NCBI RefSeq assembly: GCF_958979055.1
Contig: NC_084886.1
Location: 49,118,654 to 49,182,653, forward strand
Source: Alnus glutinosa
Taxonomy: Eukaryota; Streptophyta; Magnoliopsida; Fagales; Betulaceae
DNA: 64,000 nucleotides
Direction: 5' to 3'
Below are positions 1 through 11,510 of the stretch, one piece after another. Under the pieces are notes generated by a model that did not search any database, was not told the origin of the DNA, and worked only from the letters and a program-made list of their open reading frames with translations. Numbering within the stretch: position 1 is the first letter of the stretch; each line of letters begins with the position of its first letter. The position numbers were made by a program, and so were the translations under genes.

Positions 1-294
1 TCAATTACTTTTTACTATTATTCAAACAAACATTACATAATTACAACCATATGTCAAACAAGCTATGAGATTTGAGGGAAGGAGAAGATGTTTTCTTTTT
101 TAGGTTTGATGTAGATAGATGAGGTGGTGTCTTAATAGCCGTTATTTTAAATGAATGGTTTAGATGAGAGAAATTATAACTGGGCAATTTTCAAAATTCA
201 GATTTTTTTTTAAAAAAAATTTAAAAATAAAAAAGATATTAAAAAGGCAAAAAGCCCTCTCCACGTAAAAAGGACGGGCAGGTGATGGCGTCCA

Positions 295-336
295 TGCTTG
301 TCATTACTCCTTGGATGCTTGTCATTACTCCTTGGA
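295..336. repeat. Two tandem copies of a 21-bp unit
   Basis: The 21-bp unit starting TGCTTGTCATTACTCC occurs twice head to tail with no mismatch (295-315 and 316-336). It lies just left of a fold-back element. No gene is seen in 1-385. Confidence 0.85.
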
Positions 337-389
337 CAGTTTTGGAGGTTCACGTGGCAGGAGCTGATGGCATTTTGGAAAAGAGCATT

Positions 390-598
390 TCCTTTGGAGT
401 AGTGATTAGGGGGACCCTTTACTGGCTCCCTCTCCCTTTTCAGTAAATAAGTTCCATTTATTGAAAGAGAAAACATAAAACAATAAAAAAAAAATTAAAA
501 AAAAAATCACTTTTTCAATATATGGGACTTGTTTATCGAAAGAAAAGGGAGAAGGAAGCAGGTAAATGTTCCCCCCCTAATCACTATCCTTTGCCTTT
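390..598. repeat. Fold-back (imperfect inverted repeat) element
   Basis: The arm at about 390-466 (CCTTTGGAGTAGTGATTAGG to TTTATTGAAAG) is the imperfect reverse complement of about 513-598 (TTCAATATATGGGAC to AATCACTATCCTTTG). The arms are about 80 bp, separated by a short A-rich loop. A transcript would form a long hairpin. It may be a MITE or a small-RNA-producing fold-back; no target duplication was identified. Confidence 0.7.
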
Positions 599-599
599 G

Positions 600-1264
600 A
601 AGTCTGTTGTGACGTGTATTAGGAATAACAGACACGTGATTGACGGGCGGTAGCCGGCGAGATGATGCCCTGATGGGGAAGACGTATAGTCCAGCTTCAC
701 GTGACCAACGGCTGAATTTGAAACTTATTCTCTATTTTATTAAAATAATTAATTTTTATTTTTATTCATTTTAATTAAAAACACATCTTCACCAAAATCA
801 CCGAACAAGCGTACCAGAAACTTCTACACACACCGAAAACTTCCACACCCACCGAACCGGCCATGGTTATCAGAACCGAGAAGAAGGCCATCAATGCAAA
901 GAAACCCGATTCCAGAAACCCAATTCCATAGAGCTACAACGAACAAGAAAAGAGAACCCAGAGAAATGATTAAATATCATAATGATTACTGTGCGGTAGC
1001 TTTCAATCTCACTGACACACACTCGCTGACTCGCAGAAAGATGGCTTCGAGAAGCAGAGGATGAGATTATAAAAAGGTAACAGAACCCACGACAGCTTTC
1101 GAAACAAAGCTCTACAACTATGATTATGACTATGGCGTTGTTTTCCCACAGCTTCACCGGCTCAAGGTATGCCCTCTCTGTCTGATCTGCTGCAGTCTTC
1201 CCTTTAATTTAGTTCAACACCTTCATCCATCACCTTTCAACAGAACCACCGAACCAGAACCACC
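600..1264. other. Non-coding flank interrupted by an LTR insertion
   Basis: No convincing gene is seen. The sequence has repeated 'accgaacc' phrases, and the same kind of phrase resumes beyond the solo LTR at 4325 onward (accaccgaaccagaa). The two flanks were therefore contiguous before the LTR inserted. Confidence 0.5.
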
Positions 1265-1269
1265 GGGAT

Positions 1270-4200
1270 TGTAACGCCTCCAAACCACTAAGAGTTAGAT
1301 TCGTCTATTTTCAAATACTAAACCGCAAAGATTCATAAGGTATGTTAGGTAACCTAGTTAATATGTTGAATTAAGTAAATTACTAGAAAATAATTTTAAA
1401 ACCCAGAGCTTCAATAAATGCGAAAACGATTATTTTAAAAAGAGTAATAATGTTTAATATAATAATTAAAATGCAAAGGAACTGGATTTATTGTGCAAGT
1501 GTACTTATTAAGGTAACAAAAAAATAATATCCTACTGCTAGCCTAAATCACATCCCGGCCGCCTAGGTCTCTCTGTTCATATCCTGAAAACAAAACAAAA
1601 TATGGGGTGAGCGAGAAATGCTCAGTAAGGTAACCCTTAACCATAAAACGGTTGAGTTAACTTCATTTTCTTTAAAACAATTATTAAAATACACTTGAAA
1701 TCTAAATTTATAGAATACGAATAAAAATTCTGCATTTTACTTAACATATAAAATTACTGGTTGATAAATAAGTTTCTCATATGTAGGGCTCATGTACACT
1801 ATTACGCCATGTGTACTAGGGTTGTACGGTCTACTGCGACCTCAGGCAGGTAAACTGTAGCCACAGGCCCTGCCCTGTCAGCTAATTAATTGAAGTGCAC
1901 TTAGCATGACATAGGGATGGATCCGCTTTCTATAAGTCCTTGAGCGGTTGCGCTTCCATCTAAGCAACGGTACCGAGTTTAAACTCTGTAAATCTCTGTG
2001 AATATCTCTGGGGCCAAAATAATAATCTCCTCCACACACGTGCCTCATTTATAAAAATCTCATTCTCACAAATCATTCTTATTCCTTTGATAACTCTTGA
2101 GGCAACGTGTGGGAGGGTTTTTACTCTCATTTTCTCATTAATTTCAAAAAGCTGTAACTTCCCGTCTCGGGAACTAACTACACAATTTACGAATAATTAG
2201 AAAATCCTTTATAACCAAAACTTCTTTTAAAACAGTGATTTCAAGATTAACATTTATACCGACAATTTTCATCTCAAAACTATTTTTAAAACAGTCCTTC
2301 ATGCATCAATATAATTTGAAATATAGAACAAGAACAATTAATTGCAAATATCTTTAAAAAAAGGATAAAGTAATATGACATAAAACAATTTGAAAAGGGG
2401 TAGAGGATCTTTTACCTCTCTGATTGCAATAAGTCGCTGGACTATCTCGACAGCTAACTAGTCACCTGGATACAAGTTCCGACAAATTAATACTACATAC
2501 TCGCCACTAGAATATATCCAGACACTACTACGGTTCGTCTTGCTAACCTATTGAGAATGGATTCCCGAAGTGTATCTTTACGACATTAACCGAATAATAT
2601 TTGAATCATTAATTAAGTAATAACACATTTTCTTTTATTGATATTAAAAATACGACTCAAGAAAGGTAATTGTCATAAAAACCTTTTCTTTTATAGTCAT
2701 AGAATTTACTAAATTCCTTCATTACAAATTATGCCTCTAATAGAGACAATTCATAAAAATAATCCGTGATTTTTTAAGCAAATTTTACAAGAACTTTCAA
2801 AACCCTTGAATTAAAATTCTTTTTCTTATAACTTTGTGGAATAGATGCGAATTAATTAAAATCATTAGGAAGATAGAAACATGGCATGAGAAGACTTATT
2901 GTGAATAGAATGGGAGGATTCAGAAGGTCCAAGAGTAAGGTAAAGAGGGGAAAACCAATGAATACTGGGCTAAAAATAATTTCTCCTGTGACTACAGACT
3001 TGTTCAACACAAAGAAAATAAAAATAAGTAAATGCAAGACTACGGTCCCCACGTTCCATAGAAAAGAAATGAGTATAAATAACCAATGGACAAAGGACAT
3101 GTTCAGGTATGGAACAAGGAAAAACACAATTGGGCTTGTTTGACAAATAACATAACAGAGTAGTGAGTTGTTAATTTTGAAATTAGTAAAAAGTGATGAT
3201 ATGATATAAAATAAAAAGAATTTGTATAAAAAAGTAAAAAAGTTTTGTATTGTAGTGAATTTTTTTATTTGAATAATAATAAAAAATTATTGATGTGATA
3301 TAAAAAGTGAAAAAAGTGAGAATATTTTGATATTGATTATTATTGGAAAATTTAAAAAAAAAATGAAAAGAAAAAGTGAATAGTGACTTGCATCATTCCG
3401 TAATGTTTTGTAGCTAAACAAACAAACCCAATTATTCTATGTTCCCGAAAGTAGAAGGAAGGGAAAAAATCAAAATAAATGAGAAAGACTACTCAAGCTA
3501 AGCTACGGAAATCATACAACAAATAGGAAATGATAATAAAATAAACATGAAAGTAAAAGTAAAAGGGTGAAAAGGACAAGTCATAATGGCTTGTATTTGA
3601 GAGAAGAGGGAGAAAAGTAAAATTTAAGGAAAGAGGAGAGTGTATCAGAGAGGAGAACGAGTAGAGTAAAAATTGTAAAATAGACAATGAAAGTCAAGCT
3701 TGTGGTCCTACCCATTTGATGAAAGAGAGAAAAAAAAAAGGACGGCAGCCAGAGGTCACGTCCATACATTGAAGGAGTAAACGAAGGAAATCCAAACAAA
3801 CAGACCAACATGTACTCGATTTTTAACAGAGAAGAGAATAAAATAAAAGAAACAAAGCGACAGGCCTGCTGTGGTACTCCAACAATAGAAGAGAAAAGAA
3901 AAGAGACTAGAACATACCTGCAATGTTTCTGAGGGAGACAAAGGTTGTAAAAATTTCTTGCGAGAGAAAGAGACGGCTGAGAGGGACATATTTCTGAGGC
4001 GACAAGCGAATGACGGCCATAAGTTGTATTTATAAGTTTAGGATTTTTTCATTTGGGGACCACTAGGATTTTTGGCAATTAGAGACAAAAATTTAGGTAT
4101 TAAATATTACCATAAATTGTCATATGTAAAAGAGGCATTCAATATTAATAAGTTTTTATTTTTGAAAGTAAAAAAAGGTATTTGACAAAATATAAAAGTG

Positions 4201-4324
4201 GTATTTAATAAAACATAAGGTATTATATATAAAATATCGGGATTTTTATTATTTTATCCAGTCATTCATTCTCATAGGTAATAAAAGACTATTTTACTCT
4301 CGAAAGGGAGTCGGGGTTATTACA
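1270..4324. mobile_element. Solo LTR of a long-terminal-repeat retrotransposon, 3,055 bp
   Basis: The element begins TGTAACGCCTCC and ends GTCGGGGTTATTACA, the TG...CA ends expected of an LTR. It is flanked by an identical 5-bp target duplication, GGGAT (1265-1269 and 4325-4329). No second LTR, primer-binding site or polyprotein is present, so it is best read as a solo LTR left by recombination between two LTRs. The length and the GGGGTTATTACA end suggest a Gypsy-type element, but the family is an inference. A MITE-like insertion lies inside it near 3129-3434. Confidence 0.8.
3129..3434. mobile_element. MITE-like element nested in the solo LTR
   Basis: The left end (AATTGGGCTTGTTTG) and right end (CAAACAAACCCAATT) are near-perfect inverted repeats enclosing very AT-rich DNA. 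The interior resembles, in reverse orientation, AT-rich stretches near 31995-32100, 48265-48450 and 63180-63385. The last of these also ends in AAACAAGCCC. The superfamily is not determined. Confidence 0.55.
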
Positions 4325-4329
4325 GGGAT

Positions 4330-5108
4330 AGCCCAGGACCACCGAACCAGAATTGCCCAACAGCACTGAGATCCACCACAAGTAGCTCCGCTGGTACTAG
4401 GCCGATAAAATCAAACCTCAACCCCAAACTCCAAAACCATCAATTTTAGCAAGGAAAGGAAAAGGAAAAAAAGGAAGAGGAGTATGAGAGAGACGCGAAG
4501 AAAACGAGAGAAAGAGAAAGAAAGAACAATAAAATACTAACTAGATCCGTGTACAATACAACCTCATGTGGCCTTACACTGTTCACAAATGGACGATAAC
4601 TTTATTCTTGCCTATAGTTTTAAGACTTTGTTACCTATTTTAATCAAAATAAGTTTTACATAACTCACTCTAAAGTTTAAATATTCTTTAATATTCTTTA
4701 GAGTGTCAATATATAATATCTCTATTTCTATTCGAATAAAGAATCAGAAACACAGATGCCACGTTGGCCTAGCAGAATCAGCCACCGCATGATGCGACCG
4801 CCATAATATTCTCATTGCAATATATATAATAATAATAATAATATAAATCCAAAAGAATAAAAAAAAAAATCAGCATATATCCCATCCCACTATACCAGTC
4901 CCCTGACTACTACATAATCAAACTTTGCATTACCAATCAAAAACCGTCCGATGGGACCAATCAATTAGAACCAACTCCATCAGAACCAACTCCATTAAGC
5001 AGTGGCACATATTGGCCATCTTCGCTGTTTTTAGCGTAAATTAAATAGCGCAGAAAAGAGATATCGACAAGAAAGTAGTGACCGGCCAAGAGGCTCCAGA
5101 GATCTTCT
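4330..5108. other. Upstream region of the VTE4 gene
   Basis: This holds the continuation of the old flank (4325 to about 4550) and then the presumed promoter and 5'UTR of VTE4. A TATA-like AT-rich stretch (ATATATAATAATAATAATAATATAAAT, near 4821-4849) lies about 260 bp upstream of the chosen ATG. No other gene is seen. Confidence 0.4.
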
Positions 5109-8100
5109 ATGACCGCGTCAGTCTTTCCCACTTGCCAGCTCCTCTGCACATGCCGCCCGAAGCCTCACATACTCCATCGCACGCGTGGTTCGACGAGGAG
5201 GAGGCGGTTGACACTTGCGGCGGCCGCGGCGTCACGTTCGATGGAAGCGGAGGGGAAGAAAGACGGGGCGCTTAAGAAGGGCATAGCGGAGTTCTACGAC
5301 GAGTCGTCGGGGACGTGGGAGAACATCTGGGGCGACCACATGCACCACGGGTTCTACGACCCGGATTCCACTGTTTCGGTCTCGGACCATCGGGCCGCCC
5401 AGATCCGCATGATCGATGAGGCGCTCCGATTCGCCGGGCTTTCAGGTCGGTTCCTCTTTCTCACCCTCACCTTATCAAAACAAGCGTCTTGCGATTATTA
5501 TGAAGAGTAATTCTCGAAACTACTTTTTTCTTTTCACCATTATCCCACTCATCGACTCATGGCCATCGGCATTGAATCAACAAAGTGCGATAGTAATATG
5601 ATAAAAGTATAGTTTATAAGTCTTATTGAAAAATAATAGAGTATGTATGTCTTATTGAAAAATAATAATTGTTCAAAAAAAAAATAAATAAAATAATAGA
5701 GTATATCTCCATGCGGCGGATTTGCAAACCTACCGTTAGATTTGTCGGATCTACACATTTCATCACGTGATCCCACAAATTCAACAATAAATTTGTAAAA
5801 GGATGGAGTGGGATTGTGGGAATGATTTGGTGTGGTGTAAACGGACACGTTTTTTGGTGTGTGTTTTATTTATTTATTATTATTAGAAATAAGAGGGTAG
5901 TTTAGGAAAAAAAATCGTGGTTGATAAATTATTAATTGTCTTAGAAATTAAAAATGATGAATAACGAATTTAATCACTTAATCATTATATTTGAACCCAA
6001 AATATGAAATTTTTAAACTTATGAGGTAGAGTAGTTAGGTTCGGACCAGGATCACTATATAATAAAGATAGAAAAGAGTAAATTTAATTACTTAACTATT
6101 ACTCTTAACAAACTTCACGTAAAATGAAATCAAATGCTTCATATGCTTGTATTTGCTTTGATAGTAATAGTAAGAAGTGTAGTTTGCATGATTGCATGAT
6201 AAGAAATGCAATCGTATAGAAATTTATGGTAAAATATAAAATATGGAGAAAGAAGTGGAAGCAAGAAAGAGTGGAGAATACAAAAAATTGGGTGGTTCGG
6301 CCTTGGCCTACATCACTAGAAGGACTACATCTTTATAACTTAATTATACAATTGTATTAGATGGAAATGCTAAATACCTATAAAGAAAAATATGTTAAGG
6401 CTAATATGGAAAATATCCTATATTAAGGCTGATATGAAAAAAAATTGTAAATTTAATCAATTAAATATTCTTCTAATGGACTTCAGGTAAAATCAAATCA
6501 AATGTTTCATGTATTTGCTTTGACAGCAGCAGGGAGAAATAGGGTCTGCATGATAAGGACCTATTGATTAAATATGTAGGTTGTTGTACTTGAATTTGAT
6601 GCATTGGTAGGGCCCATGATTTCCATTTGTTTTTTTCATTTATTAGATTCATTTATATTTGTCAAACTTATAAAGCTTCTCAGCCTTTTGCATTAATTTT
6701 GACAAGATACAACTAGCCATCTTGGGGTAGAGATTTCAAACAATTTTGCCGCAAGAGTTGCAACAGATGTGAGGGAGCCTCTGTGGGTCCACTTGCCCTA
6801 ATAAGGTTCAAGCAGCCCGGCCCTGCTTGAGCATGTCTCACATTTGCAATCCAGGTAGCAAATTGTTGGAGATTCGGTTCCTCCATGTGTGTTGAAGGAC
6901 TTTTATTACTATTGTTATTATTATTTATTTATTTTGAGTTTGATAATGTAGTCGAGGTGGCATCTTATGCAATTAATTATTCTCTGACGTGGAGAGGTCA
7001 TTGAATTGTTGGAGGACCGGAGTTGATCTGCTCATACCTTTTTTTGTACCAAAGTATGTGCTTGTGCTCGTGTTTGTGAATCAATATGAGCTTTCAAAGG
7101 TTTTTTTTTTTTTTTTTTCCCTCTGAATTGGTTTGCAGAGGACCCTACAAAATGGCCTGAAAGCGTGGTTGATGTTGGGTGTGGGATAGGCGGTAGCTCC
7201 AGATACCTAGCAAGAAAATACGGGGCCAAATGCCAAGGTATCACCCTTAGTCCTGTCCAGGCCCAAAGAGCTAATGCTCTTGCTGCTGCTCAAGGACTAG
7301 CCGACAAGGTAAAATGTGAACCTTCTGGTTTCTGACATATTCAGCTCATCATTCGTATATTGGTAGAGTTGATTACAAGATATGTTTCAAAGCGTGGCAT
7401 ACTGATTCTTTGCCTCCTGATAAATTTCTGAAGTTTCACTCCCTCGCCTGAGATATTGTTGGTATTTTTTTTCCTTTACATCCCTTTCCTTAGTTACTTC
7501 CTTGTACTAGTAGGTTTCAAATTTTTGTTTCCAATCTTTTTAATAGCTTGAGATATAAATTGATGCTAATGGCGGGAATTAGGAGGTCTGGGATTTTTCA
7601 GAACCCGGGAGCAGGATTTTTGATATGTACGCTAAAGCTATGACCAAAAAGTTTGGACCCCATTTATGATTGCCTCAATAACAGCAGACAGGAGGTGTTT
7701 GATGTAGTGTTTCGATTTTAACAATATGAACAATTAGCAGGTTTCCTTTCAAGTTGCAGACGCTTTGGAACAACCATTTCCTGATGGGAAATTTGATCTG
7801 GTGTGGTCCATGGAGAGCGGTGAACACATGCCTGACAAAGCAAAGGTTCTTTCTCTATTCCATCTCGATAAGTTCAATTTCCATTTTATTGCCTGAAAAG
7901 CTTAAGAGAGTTTATGCTTGGACTTTCTTTTTCACTTTATGTTGGCTTATTGTTGTGTACTGGTATTAACTTCCTCTCTCTCTCACTGGCAGTTTGTTAA
8001 TGAGTTGACTCGAGTTGCAGCCCCAGGAGCGACTATTATAATAGTAACATGGTGCCATAGGGATCTCGCTCCTTCTGAGGAATCTTTGCAGCCGTGGGAG

Positions 8101-10540
8101 AAAGAGCTTCTGAACAAGATATGTAAATCTTTTTATCTTCCAGCATGGTGTTCAACTGCTGATTATGTCAACTTACTGGAGACCCTTTCTGTCCAGGTAT
8201 TTACCCACCCAATTGGATGGGAAAGAAGAGCTTGAAACTCAACTCTTTGAGCCCAAACATTTATTTAGCTTTTCTCGTTACGGCTGACATAAAATTCATG
8301 AGAAAACAAGCTACTTAAAACCTAGTGTTTGAGTCCCCTAATTGATTGACTAAAGTTGCGAGTCAACCTGACCCTTGACTGCTCATTTTTAGTTGCGTCT
8401 TGTCCTTTGAAAAAACTTCAATTTTGTATATGAGACCATGGTAAATTCCTTCGCTGCCATGACAGGATATAAAGACAGCAGATTGGTCGCCGTATGTCGC
8501 CCCATTTTGGCCAGCAGTGATACGGTCGGCATTGACATGGAAGGGCCTGACATCGCTGTTGCGAAGTGGTAAGCTACTAAGCTTAACAAACCTTGTGGCT
8601 CTTATAATTCATTTCAATGAGGGAAAATGTTTTTCAAGTGGTTTTGGACTTTTATCTATTTATTCTTTGGGTTTTCAATTTTATCAATCAAATCTTTAAA
8701 ATTCTAGGTGGTATGAAATAGGTCCATCTAATTCTTATTTCATCAACTCATTCAACAGAATGCTAGTGAAATTCCTCTTTTCAACCCCAAAGAAAAAACT
8801 ACAAATAAAGATAAAAAAAGAAGGAGAAAAAAAAATTTCCCTTCATGGTTGTGGAGGGCCACGGAGGTGCTGAGGTCTCTCCACAGCCATGGAGCCAGCA
8901 GTGATACGGTCGGCATTGACATGGAAGGGCCTGACATCGCTGTTGGGAAGTGGTAAGCTACTAAGCTTAACAAACCTTGTGGCACTTATAATTCATTTCA
9001 ATGAGGGAAAATGTTTTTCAAGTGGTTTTGGACTTTTTTCTATTTATTCTTTGGGTTTTCAATTTTATCAATCAAATCTTTAAAATTCTAGGTGGTATGA
9101 AATAGGTCCCTCTAATTCTTATTTCATCAACTCATTCAACAGAATGCTAGTGAAATTCCTCTTTTCAACCCCAAAGAAAAAACTACAAATAAAAATTAAA
9201 AAAGGAGAAAAAAAAAAATTCCCTCCATGGTTGTGGAGGGCCACGGAGGTGCCGAGGTCTCTCCACAGCCATGGAGCCAGCAGTGATACAGTCGGCATTG
9301 ACATGGAAGGGCCTGACATCGCTGTTGCGAAGTGGTAAGCTACTAAGCTTAACAAACCTTGTGGCACTTATAATTCATTTCAATGAGGGAAAATGTTTTT
9401 CAAGTGGTTTTGGACTTTTATCTATTTATTCTTTGGGTTTTCAATTTTATCAATCAAATCTTTAAAATTCTAGGTGGTATGAAATAGGTCCATCTAATTC
9501 TTATTTCATCAACTCATTCAACAGAATGCTTGTGAAATTCCTCTTTTCAACCCCAAAGAAAAAACTACAAATAAGATTAAAAAAGAAGAAGAAGAAAAAA
9601 AATTCCCTCCATGGTTGTGGAGGGCCACGGAGGTGCTGAGGTCTCTCCACAGCCATGGAGCCAACCTCCATGACTTTGGAGTCCACAGTAACCTCCATTG
9701 GCCATTGAGGTCCAACCTTATTGCCCTACACGGTCATAGAGAGATTATTTGGTTTTTATTTTTGGCATTTTTTTTCTTTAGGATTAGGAGGGAGATTTCA
9801 AACGCATTCTGATATAAAAATTAGAAAGATCTATTTGATACTGTCTTAAATCTCAAGAATCTAATTGGTAAAATTGAAAACCTACAAGAGTTGATTGAAA
9901 AAAACCCGAACCATATAGGAGATTATTTTGATATTTTCCCCTTCATTTAAGTCTCATTATGTATCTATTTTTTTCTTTTCTTTTCTTTTTCTTTTTATCA
10001 GTAAGTTATACTTGCATCCTAATGGTCTTGAATACTCAACCCCATCCTTTACCATTGTTATAATGAAGAAGTACCACTTGAGATAGACTTCATTGGCACC
10101 CTCAGGTTTCATGGTCTTGAATACTCAACCCCATTTTTTACCATTGTTATAAGGAAGAAGTACCACTTGAGATAGACTTCATTGGCACCCCTCAGGTTTC
10201 ATTTATTTCAATGGAATCATTGCCTACATTCTGATCTGCATATGGTAAAATCTCTAGTAAATTTTGTCCCTTTGAAGTAGGTTAGTCTTGAACTACATGC
10301 TAAATCTTTGCACAAGGAAATTTTGCTATATATGTGCTGCCTTTTTTACAAAATTGATTCCCAGTTGCTACAGAAAGATCATTAGCTTTCATTAAATCCA
10401 ATCTTGTACTTTACGTCTAACTAACGAGTGTATCAGGACTAAAAACCATAAAGGGAGCTTTGGCAATGCCATTGATGATCGAAGGATTTAAGAAGGACCT
10501 GATTAAGTTTGCCATCATCACGTGTCAAAAGCCTGAATAA
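5109..10540 (+). CDS. VTE4: Gamma-tocopherol C-methyltransferase, six exons (340 aa)
   Basis: The enzyme methylates gamma- and delta-tocopherol with S-adenosylmethionine to give alpha- and beta-tocopherol, the last step of plastid vitamin E synthesis. Exons: 5109-5445, 7139-7308, 7741-7845, 7993-8196, 8466-8568, 10437-10540. All introns are GT/AG, and the joined frame is open for 340 codons (Arabidopsis VTE4 is about 348). The start at 5109 gives an Arg/Ser/Thr-rich leader of about 44 residues before the methyltransferase, fitting a chloroplast transit peptide; the internal ATG at 5241 would lack it. Exon 2 carries the SAM-binding motif VDVGCGIGGSSRYL. Later landmarks are DLVWSMESGEHMPDKAK, the TWCHRDLAPSEESLQPWE block and the C-terminal KGALAMPLMIEGFKKD. 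The 3' part of exon 5 recurs twice in intron 5 with donor sites kept. Confidence 0.95.
8887..8952 (+). other. Potential cassette pseudo-exon 5' (first duplicate)
   Basis: Upstream of the duplicated 58-nt exon tail lies a pyrimidine-containing TCTCTCCACAG that could serve as an acceptor. From 8887 to the kept donor at 8953 is 66 nt, and the phase is 1 at both ends like exon 5. Inclusion would therefore add 22 residues (A-M-E-P then a repeat of the exon-5 tail) without a frameshift. Whether it is spliced is unknown. Confidence 0.35.
9269..9334 (+). other. Potential cassette pseudo-exon 5'' (second duplicate)
   Basis: Same layout as the pseudo-exon at 8887-8952: acceptor-like TCTCTCCACAG, 66 nt, phase 1 to phase 1, donor GTAAGC. 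One difference is ATACAG for ATACGG, which changes the Arg of the exon-5 tail to Gln. Confidence 0.35.
10022..10200 (+). repeat. 89-bp tandem duplication in VTE4 intron 5
   Basis: The unit starting ATGGTCTTGAATACTCAACC and ending CTCAGGTTTC occurs at 10022-10110 and again at 10111-10200 with a handful of differences. It lies between the exon-5 repeats and exon 6. Confidence 0.9.
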
Positions 10541-10937
10541 GCTACTGAGGTAGCAAGATGCACGGGCCATGAATAAGGTTTGATACTGATGCTATTACCT
10601 TTTTTTGTTCTCTCTATCTTTTGTAGTTTTAAAGGGTGTCTTATTTCTGTTTTGGATTTGTGATGTACACATTTGATGTAACAGGAGAAATGGACTCAAA
10701 CAGGCGCATGAGACCAGAAAGTATGTGACATTGATGCAGAGCAGTGTCTATCTCATGGAGAACCATATCCAGAGCCAATAGGTTGCTGTCTTACTCTTTG
10801 CCAAAGATATTTTCTGTGGCTGCTACAGTTTTCACATGTGCCTTATTGCTTTCAGTAGTGTAAACTGTAAAACTCCTGGTATCGTTAACATTTTATGAAT
10901 GATAAACATATGAAATAAGAGGCTTGAAACTGATACA
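10541..10937 (+). other. VTE4 3'UTR and downstream flank
   Basis: No additional gene. Transcript end is expected in this stretch; AATAAG and AATGATAAAC-type AT-rich sequence occurs near 10890-10915, but no single polyadenylation signal can be fixed. Confidence 0.35.
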
Positions 10938-11474
10938 CAGTCCCACTCCCCACCAATTCAATGCAAATGGTGTGAACAGTGGCAGAACCAAAATTTTGGT
11001 TGGGGGCAAGACTAAAAAATAGAGTTGAGCAAAAATTAATTAAAAATATTAAATAATATATCAACAAAGTAAATAGATAGTTCAAAAAAGTTTAAAACAT
11101 ATAAATGTAATTCGTAATTTAATTTTTCCTGCCTAGTTAGTGTTAATTTATTTAATTGTCCTCGAGGAGTTTTCATATTTTGAAAATGATTTCTTTACTG
11201 CTAGATTAAAATGACCGCCAGAGTTTGTCAAATTATTTTTGTTAAGTGGTTAACAATATCCTTTTTATAGATTTTGCTTTTCAAATTTGTTTTTTATCAT
11301 TAGGATGACAATTAGGAATTTTTTTCCTTAAGCAAGGATCTACTAACAAATTTGCTAAATTTACATTGATACAAGCTTGTTTAAAATTCAATTGGATTGG
11401 GATAGAATAACTGTTTTCCATATTCTCATATAACTACAATTATATATTTTATACAATTAAAATATGTAAAAAAG

Positions 11475-11510
<36 letters not shown>

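Larger units (their letters stand above)
8511..9660 (+). repeat. Three tandem copies of a ~383-bp exon-intron unit in VTE4
   Basis: The units are 8511-8894, 8895-9276 and 9277-9660. Each begins with the last 58 nt of exon 5 (PAVIRSALTWKGLTSLL...), keeps the GTAAGC donor, and continues through near-identical intron sequence. Each ends in a G/C-rich hairpin (CATGGTTGTGGA ... TCCACAGCCATG). Copies differ by only a few substitutions and small A-run changes, so the expansion looks recent. Only the first copy is attached to a complete exon 5. Confidence 0.95.

Noticed and set aside
8389..9812. Several short frames on both strands repeated at ~383-bp spacing
   Set aside because: They are repeated copies of the same exon-intron unit, not separate genes.
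10022..10200. Direct repeats considered as a CRISPR-like array
   Set aside because: Only two adjacent copies without spacers, inside a plant intron; a simple tandem duplication.
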